A DNA stretch of 34,460 nucleotides from Caryophanales bacterium UBA5026 (GTDB lineage Bacteria > Bacillota_I > Bacilli_A > RF39 > UBA660): positions 535 through 34,994 of the forward strand of contig DICM01000031.1 in NCBI GenBank assembly GCA_002416285.1, in the 5' to 3' direction. How positions within the stretch are numbered: the stretch's first letter is position 1; every line of letters starts with the position of its first letter. The notes below the pieces were generated by a model, which worked only from the letters and a program-made list of their open reading frames with translations, was not told the DNA's origin and did no database searches. Positions 17,500-25,262 of the stretch are shown in pieces. Both the position numbers and the translations under genes were made by a program.

Positions 17500-17536
17500 T
17501 AAAAAAGGTAGAATCTCTCATTACTACCTTTTTATT
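17498..17536. terminator. Bidirectional terminator between convergent TasA-like genes
   Basis: AATAAAAAAGGTAG (17498-17511) pairs with CTACCTTTTTATT (17524-17536) around a 12-base loop. It ends the McrB/SipW operon and, on the minus strand, the TasA-like gene 17535-18122. Confidence 0.8.
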
Positions 17537-18122
17537 ATTTTAACTGACTGAACTCCATTTTATTACTGATGACAGCTTTCGCATTTGAATCAATAATCGC
17601 ATTAGTATCTGCTATATTATCCATAACTGTATTTTCATCATCTTCCCATTTAATATAGATTCGGATTGTTTTTTTTGTACTATTTTTTCCAATAGTACCA
17701 GTAATCGCATCTTGATATTTTATGATATTTGTTCCATCTGTTATATTTTCTTCATATCCTGTAATAATCAAATCTTTGACTGTCGAATCTGGTGAAACGA
17801 GAACAGTAAGTTTATAGGTGAATGAGACATCTACTTCGCTTGGATCGATAATAATGTCATAGTACCCTTCAGAACCAGGAGCTAAAACACCATTTTTAAT
17901 ATGTTCATTTTCTAGAAAGGTCGGTTCGATATTATTTGTGAGAGTTGTTTTATGGTTGATTGCTTCATTATTGACTTTAATGTTCCAACTGGCAATTTCT
18001 ATTTTTGTATTCCCACTTATTTGCTCTTTGTATTTTGAATAAGTGGCTTTTAGTGTTATAAAGATGAATACGAATAGACCCAGAATAATACAGGTCTTTA
18101 ATAGATAGTGTTTGAGCTCCAT
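17535..18122 (-). CDS. TasA-like SipW-dependent exported protein, minus strand, 195 residues
   Basis: A paralogue of the protein at 10257-10853. The ATG at 18122 is chosen because GTGGGA lies upstream; a GTG four codons earlier falls inside that ribosome site. Helix at about 8-25, then ATYSKYKEQISGNTKIEIAS, which is close to the cleavage region of SipW substrates. The body has WNIKVNNEAI, VLAPGSEGYYDIIIDPSEVD and IRIYIKWEDDE, matching strand for strand. It is alone in its transcription unit, opposed to the large operon and divergent from the 18405 operon. That intergenic region carries one Spo0A-box-like site. Confidence 0.75.
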   Translation of the reverse strand: MELKHYLLKTCIILGLFVFIFITLKATYSKYKEQISGNTKIEIASWNIKVNNEAINHKTTLTNNIEPTFLENEHIKNGVLAPGSEGYYDIIIDPSEVDVSFTYKLTVLVSPDSTVKDLIITGYEENITDGTNIIKYQDAITGTIGKNSTKKTIRIYIKWEDDENTVMDNIADTNAIIDSNAKAVISNKMEFSQLK

Positions 18123-18145
18123 AATGATTCCCACTTTCTAGATTT

Positions 18146-18174
18146 AATATATCATAACCAAGTTCGTGGGTCAA
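18146..18174 (-). promoter_or_regulatory. Minus-strand promoter of the TasA-like paralogue
   Basis: Read on the minus strand: TTGACC (18174-18169), 17-base spacer, TATATT (18151-18146). Confidence 0.65.
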
Positions 18175-18264
18175 ATAGAATTGATTAAATTCTTCTTTTT
18201 TTGCCATTCGCATATCAATTTTTCAATGAAAATTATTTCTTTTTTTCTGCTAAAAAGTTTAAAG

Positions 18265-18271
18265 TTCGACA
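18265..18271 (-). promoter_or_regulatory. Spo0A-box-like site in a divergent intergenic region
   Basis: TTCGACA is a perfect 0A box on the minus strand. A weak second element, AACGATA, follows at the usual 10-base step. It lies 27 bases upstream of the -35 at 18298 and between two divergent matrix-gene promoters. Confidence 0.4.
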
Positions 18272-18297
18272 AAAAACGATAAAAATAGAAAAAAAGC

Positions 18298-18326
18298 TTG
18301 AAATAATTGAAACGTTATATTATACT
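18298..18326 (+). promoter_or_regulatory. Promoter of the major fibre-subunit operon
   Basis: TTGAAA (18298-18303), 17-base spacer, TATACT (18321-18326). It is near consensus, fitting a strongly expressed operon. Confidence 0.7.
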
Positions 18327-18340
18327 ATATCTAGTATAGT
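18324..18340. promoter_or_regulatory. Palindrome at the transcription start, possible operator
   Basis: ACTATA-TCTAG-TATAGT, perfect 6-base arms, overlaps the end of the -10 and the predicted start point. A repressor site is possible; no regulator gene is nearby to test it. Confidence 0.3.
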
Positions 18341-18404
18341 AGGGAAGTTGGTAATAGCGTAATGTGTGATCATTACTAGACTAGAATGACGGTGAATATT
18401 ACAC

Positions 18405-19118
18405 ATGAAGAGAAATTATACAGTAAAGGTCGAGGCAGATAAAATATATCGGCAAAAGTTAATATTTAAAATTGCTAAAATAACTTTTTTGTTTTTATTG
18501 ATAATACTCTCAGTTATTTACTTCTTGTTATACGTAGTATATTCAAAGGGAAACTTTGTTGTTTCTCTAGACAAGAATATCGATAATCGTAAAAATATCT
18601 TTTTATCGGAAGATGGTAATCTTCAAAATATGAAAGTAGAACTTCGTGCGAAATCTCTCGATTATATGGATAATATTTCCATTGATTGGATTAATAAGGA
18701 TGTGGATACAGAAGCAACCGGATCGCACAATGGACAGAATTACATTGCATATACCTTTTATATTATGAATGCTGGTGATGAAACCGTTGACTATTGGTAT
18801 CAGATCGATATAGAGGATACAATAAAAGATGTCGATGAAGCGATTCGAATTATGATCTTTCACAATGGTGAAAAAATGGTTTATGGTAAAAAAAATAAAA
18901 CAACAGGTTTAGCAGAGGTAGGAACCAAAATGTTTTATTCCGATTCCATAGCAGTTTTAGAAAATGTGAAACAATTCGCACCCGGTGGTAAAGATCGATT
19001 TACTGTTGTAATTTGGTTAGAAGGCGATGATCCAGACTGCTTAGATAATTTAATTGGTGGAGAAATAAAATTAAAAATGAACATGACAGAAGAACACATA
19101 AATGGAAATAAAAAATAA
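18405..19118 (+). CDS. TasA-like exported protein, 237 residues, with WLEGDDPDC motif
   Basis: GGTGA precedes the ATG after an 80-base leader. A basic cytoplasmic start of about 25 residues and a long helix (about 26-46) lead into SKGNFVVSLDKNIDNRKNIF. The beta-rich body includes YIAYTFYIMNAGDETVDYWYQIDI. The C-terminal strand pair VVIWLEGDDPDCLDNLIGGE recurs as YMWLEGQDVDCENYASGG in the next gene, so the two share a fold at their C-termini and probably co-assemble. First gene of a two-gene operon; 15 bases separate it from the next. A minor or anchoring subunit is the likely role, by analogy with TapA-TasA pairs. Confidence 0.7.
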   Translation: MKRNYTVKVEADKIYRQKLIFKIAKITFLFLLIILSVIYFLLYVVYSKGNFVVSLDKNIDNRKNIFLSEDGNLQNMKVELRAKSLDYMDNISIDWINKDVDTEATGSHNGQNYIAYTFYIMNAGDETVDYWYQIDIEDTIKDVDEAIRIMIFHNGEKMVYGKKNKTTGLAEVGTKMFYSDSIAVLENVKQFAPGGKDRFTVVIWLEGDDPDCLDNLIGGEIKLKMNMTEEHINGNKK

Positions 19119-19133
19119 TATAGGAGGAAATTT

Positions 19134-20144
19134 ATGGAAAAGAAAAGAAATGTAAGAAAAGGAAGAAGAGTCTTATTATCCTTATTGATGATTGGATTAA
19201 CTGGTGGAATATTAGTTACAAGTACCTATGCGTGGTTTACAGCGAACCAAACTGTTACTGTTAGTGAGATCAATGTTAACGTTGCAGCTTCAAATGGTAT
19301 TCAAGTATCTACTGATGGTATTAACTGGAAAACAGTAATATCAAATGACGATATTACTGGAGCGACTACTACTTATCCAAGTGCAGTCAATCAGTTGCCA
19401 ACCGGTGCTAATACGTTATCTCCAGTTTCTACAATTGGTGAAATTGATCCAACAACAGGTTTCTTAAAAATGTTTACTGGAGCAATTGACAGTAAAGAAG
19501 ATGGTAGTTATATTTTAACAGCAGATCGTAATACAGAGACAAATGGAACAACAGGAAACTTTATCGCATTTGATCTATTTGTACAAGTTCAACAATCTAC
19601 AACTGCTTATTTAACTTCTAATTCAAAAGTTTTAGCAAATGGTGTTGGAACAGGTATTGAAAATGCCGCTCGTATGGCATTTGTAAGACAAGGAAATACA
19701 GAAGCTGGATCAGCAGCAGCAACAATTCAAGGATTAAAAGCTTCAACTGGTACTGAAACAATGGTTTTATGGGAATTAAATAACGATGCTCATACTGCAG
19801 CAGCAGTATCAAATGCTTCAAGTAATTATGGACAAGTAACAGAAGCAGGAACTGGAAATCTAGCATTAGAGTATTATGGTGTTAAAGCGCCAATTACAAA
19901 ATTGGATGAAATTGCTTTAAACAGTAAAGATAACAATTTCTTCTCAAAGGTAACTCCACAGATTTCAACTCCAGCAACAGGAATTCCTTCTTCAGCTTAT
20001 AGTGAATTAGTAACATTAGATCCAGGTATCACGAAATTGAGAATTTATATGTGGCTTGAGGGACAAGATGTCGATTGTGAAAACTATGCTTCTGGTGGTT
20101 CTGTATTATTTAATGTTCAAATTAGCAGCAACACAGCAGCTTAA
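19134..20144 (+). CDS. Probable major SipW-dependent fibre subunit (TasA-like), 336 residues
   Basis: The strongest ribosome site in the locus, TAGGAGGAAA, stands before the ATG, and the coding sequence uses a uniform codon set (GCA, ACA, GTA, GGT), both signs of high expression. A basic N-terminus (MEKKRNVRKGRR) and helix (about 13-28) end in TSTYAWFTANQTV, a textbook SipW-substrate junction. The mature protein has low charge and is rich in Ala, Thr, Ser, Gly and Asn, as fibre subunits often are, with strands such as INVNVAASNGIQVS and FIAFDLFVQVQQS. It ends with KLRIYMWLEGQDVDCENYASGG and FNVQISS, shared in part with the preceding gene. A terminator follows within 35 bases. Assignment as the major subunit is inferred from the expression signals. 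Confidence 0.75.
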   Translation: MEKKRNVRKGRRVLLSLLMIGLTGGILVTSTYAWFTANQTVTVSEINVNVAASNGIQVSTDGINWKTVISNDDITGATTTYPSAVNQLPTGANTLSPVSTIGEIDPTTGFLKMFTGAIDSKEDGSYILTADRNTETNGTTGNFIAFDLFVQVQQSTTAYLTSNSKVLANGVGTGIENAARMAFVRQGNTEAGSAAATIQGLKASTGTETMVLWELNNDAHTAAAVSNASSNYGQVTEAGTGNLALEYYGVKAPITKLDEIALNSKDNNFFSKVTPQISTPATGIPSSAYSELVTLDPGITKLRIYMWLEGQDVDCENYASGGSVLFNVQISSNTAA

Positions 20145-20174
20145 TAGTATTGAGGTAATCTTAATAAAATGATT

Positions 20175-20214
20175 AAAGTAGACAAAAGCAGAACAGCTAA
20201 CGTCTACTTTTTTT
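20175..20214 (+). terminator. Terminator of the fibre-subunit operon
   Basis: AAAGTAGAC (20175-20183) pairs with GTCTACTTT (20202-20210), 18-base loop, then T. Nearly the same stem recurs at 29808-29840. Confidence 0.85.
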
Positions 20215-20224
20215 GTAATAAAGA

Positions 20225-20253
20225 TTGAAAATGAAGAAAATAAATGTTAATAT
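20225..20253 (+). promoter_or_regulatory. Possible promoter of the pilin-like gene
   Basis: TTGAAA (20225-20230), 17-base spacer, TAATAT (20248-20253). The -10 matches 4 of 6. It implies an 80-base leader in which I see no recognisable riboswitch, including no c-di-GMP class I core. Confidence 0.4.
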
Positions 20254-20338
20254 TTTAAATAGATAGAGTATCGGTGTATCTGTCTGTCATCTATAGTTTA
20301 TTTATATTCTATCAAATACTTGTACAAGGAGAAATATA

Positions 20339-21385
20339 TTGAGAAAAACAAGTAAAGGATTTACATTAATTGAATTGTTAGCTGTAATAGTAATATTAGC
20401 TATAATAGCTTTAATTGCAACCCCAATGATCTTAGGTGTGATTGATAGTGCCAAGAAAGGTGCAGCAGAATCAAGTATTTATGGATATATTGATGCAATT
20501 GAAAAATCGACACTACAAGATATGATTGATACTGGAAATTATAAAACAAAAGCAAATGGAACTTATGATTTAAGTGCTTTCACAAATGTTAATTATAAAG
20601 GAACAGAGCCATCTGCAGTGTGCGTAGTCATTAAAGATGGAACAGTGGAAAGTGGAGCTTTCAAGTTTAATAATTACATTGTCGATTATGAAGATGGAAA
20701 AGCAAAAGTAAATAAAGATAAAACAGAAATAAGCTGTAATCCAACAACCACCCCAGAAGTAGCGGTATTACCTGCAGGATTAACAAAAGGAACAGCAGTA
20801 TATGTAAATCCAGAAACAAAAAGTGTGTGTAATGAAACTGATGCTGTCAGTACCACTGGAACAAAAACAGGATGTATGAAATGGTATGTATATAAGGATA
20901 ATGGAAATGGAACATATCAATTGATACTCGATCATAATACAACCGCAACAGTAGCATGGAATTCAAGTGGAAGTAATGCTGACGGAATGGCTGAAGTAGC
21001 AGCTACACTTGAGTCAGATAAAACTGGATGGAATAGTAGTTTAAATGCAAGATTGATAACCGCAGATGAAATTGCTGAAATAACAGGAAATACATCATTT
21101 AGTGGAGCTACATCAGATAAATGGTTTTATTTTGATAGTAATAGTCAAACACAAACAGTAACGAGTCAAGGTGCAAGTAATTATGCATGGTTATTTGATT
21201 ATACAACTCTTTGTACAAATTATGGATGTAATATAGCAGATAACTCAAACTATGGATATTGGACAAGTACTCTTGTCTCTGATCGCGCTGAATTTGCTTG
21301 GCACGTTGGTAGAGCAGGCTTCTTGTACCGCAGTAATTTCAACTATGATGGTAGTTATGGTGTGCGCCCAGTTATCACTGTTTAA
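20339..21385 (+). CDS. Type IV pilin-like protein with variable-type C-terminal domain, 348 residues
   Basis: The TTG start has AAGGAGA six bases upstream. MRKTSKGFTLIELLAVIVI is a class III prepilin leader: cleavage would follow the glycine of KG|FTLIE, with the conserved Glu at +5. A hydrophobic helix follows (about 8-30). Four cysteines lie in the middle (AVCVVI, EISCNP, KSVCNET, TGCMKW) and two near the end (LCTNYGCN), so disulfides are likely. The last 45 residues, YGYWTSTLV...YGVRPVITV, resemble the DUF6273/C-type-lectin-like ending seen on many surface proteins. The DNA of the last ~115 bases is visibly more GC-rich than the rest. No pilus assembly genes or prepilin peptidase lie in this window, so whether it forms a pilus is unknown. 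Confidence 0.8.
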   Translation: MRKTSKGFTLIELLAVIVILAIIALIATPMILGVIDSAKKGAAESSIYGYIDAIEKSTLQDMIDTGNYKTKANGTYDLSAFTNVNYKGTEPSAVCVVIKDGTVESGAFKFNNYIVDYEDGKAKVNKDKTEISCNPTTTPEVAVLPAGLTKGTAVYVNPETKSVCNETDAVSTTGTKTGCMKWYVYKDNGNGTYQLILDHNTTATVAWNSSGSNADGMAEVAATLESDKTGWNSSLNARLITADEIAEITGNTSFSGATSDKWFYFDSNSQTQTVTSQGASNYAWLFDYTTLCTNYGCNIADNSNYGYWTSTLVSDRAEFAWHVGRAGFLYRSNFNYDGSYGVRPVITV

Positions 21386-21396
21386 ATTTAATTAGA

Positions 21397-21421
21397 AAAA
21401 CTCATCAAATAGATGAGTTTT
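21397..21421 (+). terminator. Terminator of the pilin-like gene
   Basis: AAAACTCATC, loop AAATA, GATGAGTTTT. The stem is perfect but the T tract is short. Confidence 0.65.
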
Positions 21422-21477
21422 AATATGTGAAAATTGGTTGCATTTTTGTTTCTTCTTAAATTATTTTGCAAACATGA

Positions 21478-21507
21478 TTGCTATTGAATTACATTTTCAT
21501 GTATAAT
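21478..21507 (+). promoter_or_regulatory. Promoter of the coiled-coil/SipW module
   Basis: TTGCTA (21478-21483), 18-base spacer, TATAAT (21502-21507). A second TATAAT at 21515-21520 lacks a placed -35. Confidence 0.6.
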
Positions 21508-21534
21508 GTATATGTATAATAGGAGCTGATAGAC

Positions 21535-21678
21535 ATGAATGCGAACGAACCAACTGAAAAAGTGATAATAGATGTGAAAGAGGCATTGAAATTACTTGAA
21601 TTGTATAGTCATATTGAGCAATTCATCGTATATTTAGAAAGTAAAATTTTGGTAGAAGAGAGTAATCAAGATGAATAA
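21535..21678 (+). CDS. Small acidic protein, 47 residues
   Basis: ATG at 21535 with AGGAGCTG seven bases upstream. The protein begins MNANEPTEKVIIDV, is largely helical (VKEALKLLELYSHIEQFIVYLESK) and ends EESNQDE. No membrane segment. The stop codon overlaps the start of the next gene by eight bases, so translation is coupled and the small protein probably works with the coiled-coil protein. Family not recognised; reality supported by ribosome site, promoter and overlap. Confidence 0.7.
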   Translation: MNANEPTEKVIIDVKEALKLLELYSHIEQFIVYLESKILVEESNQDE

Positions 21679-23284
21679 TATAGAAGAATATATGTCTAAT
21701 ATGGAAAAGCAGCAGTTTACAATCGAAAATTTTCCACTTGAAGTAAATGTCGGTACTAAGAGAATGCAGAGGGATTATCATAATAAAGCAATTCAAGATC
21801 GGAATGCCCTAATAGAAGGTTTGAAAAAACAATATGAATCAGACTTGGCTACTTTAAGTCAAAAGTTGCAGCAAATTGCTTGCGACTTTTCTCCAGAAAA
21901 ACCGTCTGAAAGAATCGCTGTTCTAGAGGAAAAATTAATCTTATTGGAACAGATCTTATCGTATAGTAATGAGTACAATGACGTGACTGATAAGTTAGAT
22001 TTGGAAAGATCTATTTACTATATGGATGACCAGGACAATTCTACAATTAAGGATGTGAACGATATTTTACTTGATATCATTCACTATTTTAGTCAAGCAC
22101 AGATAACCTTAAATGCGAATGATTTTAATTATAGTCCTTTCACTATGCAGTACATGAATTTTTTCTTTGAACAAATGTCCAGTGATGACTTTAATGATGT
22201 GATGGAAGATAAATTTAATGAAATTTATTGGTATTGTCCGAATCTATTTAAACACTTAAAAACCAACATTAAATATTTAATAAGGAAATATGATAAAAAG
22301 CTTAGTGAGCTATATAAACGAAAAAAGGCAGTTCTTTTCCAGCAATTAAATATCAACGAAACAAATTATCTTGACACCTTTTTAGCTTTTCAGAATGAGT
22401 TGAATGTTCTTGTCGCACAAGATCCCTATTTGAATATGAAAAAGTTTTTGAATAAGGAACTTATAATCGATGATTATTTAGCGAATAGTCCATTACGTAC
22501 AAGATCATTTCAAAAATTTTTAAAAGCAGATGATTTTAATAGCTTTACTCCAGAAAATAAAGAAAAATTTTACTTATTTATAATTGAACTGGGTAATGCA
22601 ATAGAGGAAGTGGAACAATATCGTTTTTTTGAACCTTTAATACAGGATCTTGTCGCAAAGATTGAAAAAAAAGATTCCAACCCTATTAACTTATCTTCCA
22701 AATGGAAAGAACTTAAAAAGAATGAGAAAAAACGAGTTGCAAAAGTAAAGCAATATACTCGCTTAGCAGATTCTAATACTTCTCATAAAAAATTAAATAA
22801 AATGAATACATTACTAAAAGAAATTGAAGACCAGATTGTTTTCCTTGATCAACTATATAATGAAATTGATGTTGGCAAACTTTGTGAAATATGTCATTCT
22901 AACATTGATGAAGGCTCTACAATTCTAGATGCAATGAAATTAATTGACTCATTCTATGATTATTTGGCTAATTTAATTACGAGCCATTTCCATGTAACCA
23001 AAGCATCAGAGATTGATAAATATGTAGAAATGTTTCATAGATTTTTAAACAACTCTAATAATGTAATTGTAAATAAGATTAATTTATTTCACAAAGATGA
23101 TCTAGAACTAATGCTTGGGAATAAGTGTAAACTATTCGGTATTAACTTAGATTGTGAAATGAATGAGAATATTGATGCCCTAAAACATGATATTGCTGTG
23201 TTGAAACAAATTTACTATATTGAGAATAGCAATATTACATTTGATCAGATTAAATTTATATGTGAAGTGCAAAAAATGTCGTAA
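21671..23284 (+). CDS. Large coiled-coil cytoplasmic protein, 537 residues
   Basis: I do not recognise the family. No signal or membrane helix. Helix-rich throughout, with likely coiled coils at about 42-110 (LIEGLKKQYESDLATLSQKLQQ, then a Glu/Leu/Lys-rich stretch) and about 340-395 (WKELKKNEKKRVAKVKQY). The central part is rich in Asn, Phe and Tyr (NYSPFTMQYMNFFFEQM). It sits between a 47-residue partner, with which it overlaps, and a SipW with a cytoplasmic tail, 29 bases downstream. This mirrors the upstream operon, where large cytoplasmic proteins also precede sipW, so it may be a second, unrelated machine serving export or assembly at the membrane. Confidence 0.75.
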   Translation: MNNIEEYMSNMEKQQFTIENFPLEVNVGTKRMQRDYHNKAIQDRNALIEGLKKQYESDLATLSQKLQQIACDFSPEKPSERIAVLEEKLILLEQILSYSNEYNDVTDKLDLERSIYYMDDQDNSTIKDVNDILLDIIHYFSQAQITLNANDFNYSPFTMQYMNFFFEQMSSDDFNDVMEDKFNEIYWYCPNLFKHLKTNIKYLIRKYDKKLSELYKRKKAVLFQQLNINETNYLDTFLAFQNELNVLVAQDPYLNMKKFLNKELIIDDYLANSPLRTRSFQKFLKADDFNSFTPENKEKFYLFIIELGNAIEEVEQYRFFEPLIQDLVAKIEKKDSNPINLSSKWKELKKNEKKRVAKVKQYTRLADSNTSHKKLNKMNTLLKEIEDQIVFLDQLYNEIDVGKLCEICHSNIDEGSTILDAMKLIDSFYDYLANLITSHFHVTKASEIDKYVEMFHRFLNNSNNVIVNKINLFHKDDLELMLGNKCKLFGINLDCEMNENIDALKHDIAVLKQIYYIENSNITFDQIKFICEVQKMS

Positions 23285-23313
23285 TTGGTAAATACGAAGG
23301 AGGGAAAGATCTA

Positions 23314-24282
23314 ATGATCCGAAAATTGTGTCAATATGTTATCAATATCTTAATTAGTGTCTTAACCATCTTTTGTATTTATGCTTTTATTTCTACAACT
23401 ATTTTAAAGAAGGATTATATTAAAATTGGTAACTATACTTTCTTTGTTGTAGCTAGTGGGAGTATGAGTGGAACGATTGACGTAAATGATCTTATTATCG
23501 TTAAGATAACAGACCAATTTAAAGTAAATGATATTATTACTTATAATAAAGATGGATATTTTATCACCCATCGTGTTGTTAGTTCCAAAAATAATCAAAT
23601 TATTACTAAGGGTGATGTCAATAATACTGAAGACACCCCTATATCTATTCATGATGTGGTAGGAAAAGTAGTATTGATATTTCCATTCTCTGTTATTTTT
23701 GAAATACTTGCAGTAATCATTTTTATAATCTTAATTGTTATTCTATTTAACTTTGAAAAGATATTTAAAAAGTACATCGTAAAAAAACCTTTACTTGATG
23801 AAACTACAATCTGCAGTGTGAATGATGAAGATAGTATTGCTGAATATAGTGTCTTTGTAAAAAGATTTTTAGCTATTTTAAAAGAGCGAAATGCTGATAC
23901 AGAAGAGCTTGATACAACATCAATTCTAATTAAACAATTAAAATATGTTACTAAATCAATTGAGTTAATCCGGATTAATAAGATTGACTTACTGAACAAA
24001 TTAGTAAATAGTTATCCACTTGATTGGAACGAAAAGAAAAATAGTGTTATTCCAATTAAATTAATTATGCAATTAAGTGATGAGACATTAAATACACATG
24101 TTATATTACTTTTAAATTGTATCATGTATGGGGATAAAGAGGTTTTTGATACAATCTTTATGAGTTTTAAATTAAAAATCAATAAAGAATATAAAAAAAT
24201 CTCTAAACTGAAAAATTCTACTATTAAAGATATAAAAGAAAAAAGTATTATAGAAAAAATAAAGTTTTTTCAAAAGAGATAA
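23314..24282 (+). CDS. sipW: SipW-type signal peptidase with cytoplasmic extension, 322 residues
   Basis: GAAGGAGGG precedes the ATG. Helix at about 9-30, then FFVVASGSMSGTIDVNDLIIVK with nucleophile Ser50, then YFITHRVV with His86, then GDVNNTEDTPISIHDVVGKV. A second helix (about 122-145) follows. The catalytic pair is that of SipW, although the usual SGSMxPT proline is glycine here. Typical SipW ends near residue 190. This one carries about 150 more residues (LDETTICSVNDED... to the C-terminus) that are charged and helical and should lie in the cytoplasm, perhaps contacting the coiled-coil protein encoded just upstream. Two active SipW enzymes in one locus suggest separate substrates or conditions. 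Confidence 0.85.
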   Translation: MIRKLCQYVINILISVLTIFCIYAFISTTILKKDYIKIGNYTFFVVASGSMSGTIDVNDLIIVKITDQFKVNDIITYNKDGYFITHRVVSSKNNQIITKGDVNNTEDTPISIHDVVGKVVLIFPFSVIFEILAVIIFIILIVILFNFEKIFKKYIVKKPLLDETTICSVNDEDSIAEYSVFVKRFLAILKERNADTEELDTTSILIKQLKYVTKSIELIRINKIDLLNKLVNSYPLDWNEKKNSVIPIKLIMQLSDETLNTHVILLLNCIMYGDKEVFDTIFMSFKLKINKEYKKISKLKNSTIKDIKEKSIIEKIKFFQKR

Positions 24283-24310
24283 TTGTTATTCTAATGAATA
24301 ATTAAATACT

Positions 24311-24341
24311 AAAAAATCGTTTTAAAAGTAACGATTTTTTT
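24311..24341 (+). terminator. Terminator of the coiled-coil/SipW module
   Basis: AAAAAATCGTT, 8-base loop, AACGATTTTTT. It marks the right end of the surface locus. Confidence 0.8.
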
Positions 24342-24452
24342 ATTTAAAAGAATAATTAATAGATAATTTGCTATTATTCTATAATTTATTCAGAAAATAT
24401 TGTATTTCCCAAAAAAATGTTTTATAGTGTAATTAGAATGGAGTGTGTTGTT

Positions 24453-25184
24453 TTGGAAAATGTTACATATTGGGTATATGGCTATATAGCCGATGGAAGA
24501 TTTTGTGTTCCAACTGAAATGCCTATTAAATCAAAGGAAGAAGCTGAGGCAATTGTTAAAAATTTAGTGGATAATATTAATTATTATAAATTTGATATTA
24601 TCAAACGAACTGCTGATGTAGAAACTCTTTACAGCAGTAAAAAAGGAAAATTTACTGAGGAACAGGTAAAAGAGGAAAGCGAAAGAAAAAAGCAGGAAGT
24701 TATCTATCGAATTTATGGATATACAGCTACTGTTCCAGAGAATATTTTTTCGGGAAAACCAATTGATTCATTGGAAAAGGCACTAGAAATAGTTGAAAGT
24801 AAGAGTAATGATATTCGTTACTATCAATTTATGATTGTAAGAAAAACAGGCATGGGAGATGAATTTGTATGTAAACAAAATAGTAATTATTCGCAACAAG
24901 AAGTATTTGCGCATTATAAAGAAGAACTATTAAAAATAGACAACCAATCTATACAAAGGGATTTGAAAAAGCAACTTAAGCAAAAATCGGGGATTAAAAG
25001 TAACCGTATAGATAGCAACATTGAAGAATATTTTAACTCTCAATTAGATTTAAACACACAGCTAGATCAAAAATTAAAATCTAAGCGTCAAAATAATGGG
25101 AGATACGGGTCTACCTCAAGTGAGGAATTAAAAAGACAAAAATCAAAGCAGAAATGTTTAGCGATGGGTGGAAGAAGATATTAG
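24453..25184 (+). CDS. Unknown protein with an internal duplication, 243 residues
   Basis: TTG at 24453 is preferred because TGGAGTGT lies seven bases upstream. ATG codons at 24417 and 24438 are in frame but have no ribosome site. Residues 6-75 and about 88-162 are two copies of one ~70-residue unit: YWVYGYIADG...NINYYKFDIIKRTADVETLY and YRIYGYTATV...NDIRYYQFMIVRKTGMGDEF. Each has a strand, a helix with a run of Lys and Glu, and a strand followed by R(T/K)(A/T). The C-terminal 80 residues are highly charged, low-complexity and end basic (KRQKSKQKCLAMGGRRY), possibly RNA-binding. No membrane segment. Function unknown. Confidence 0.65.
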   Translation: MENVTYWVYGYIADGRFCVPTEMPIKSKEEAEAIVKNLVDNINYYKFDIIKRTADVETLYSSKKGKFTEEQVKEESERKKQEVIYRIYGYTATVPENIFSGKPIDSLEKALEIVESKSNDIRYYQFMIVRKTGMGDEFVCKQNSNYSQQEVFAHYKEELLKIDNQSIQRDLKKQLKQKSGIKSNRIDSNIEEYFNSQLDLNTQLDQKLKSKRQNNGRYGSTSSEELKRQKSKQKCLAMGGRRY

Positions 25185-25197
25185 ATATCTTTTTTTA
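25175..25197 (+). terminator. Terminator with the stop codon in its loop
   Basis: AAGATAT, loop TAG, ATATCTT and T tract. The loop is exactly the TAG stop codon of the preceding gene. Confidence 0.7.
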
Positions 25198-25262
25198 TTT
25201 AATCACTTTGTTTTCTTTTTTTTCAATAACTGTTATAATAATATCTGTTATGAGGTGAACTT

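Noticed and set aside
18362..18406. ATGTGT/ACACAT pairing that would cover the start codon of the 18405 gene
   Set aside because: Six pairs across a 33-base gap; too weak to claim translational control.
20260..20338. c-di-GMP riboswitch in the leader of the pilin-like gene
   Set aside because: The conserved core of known classes is not present.
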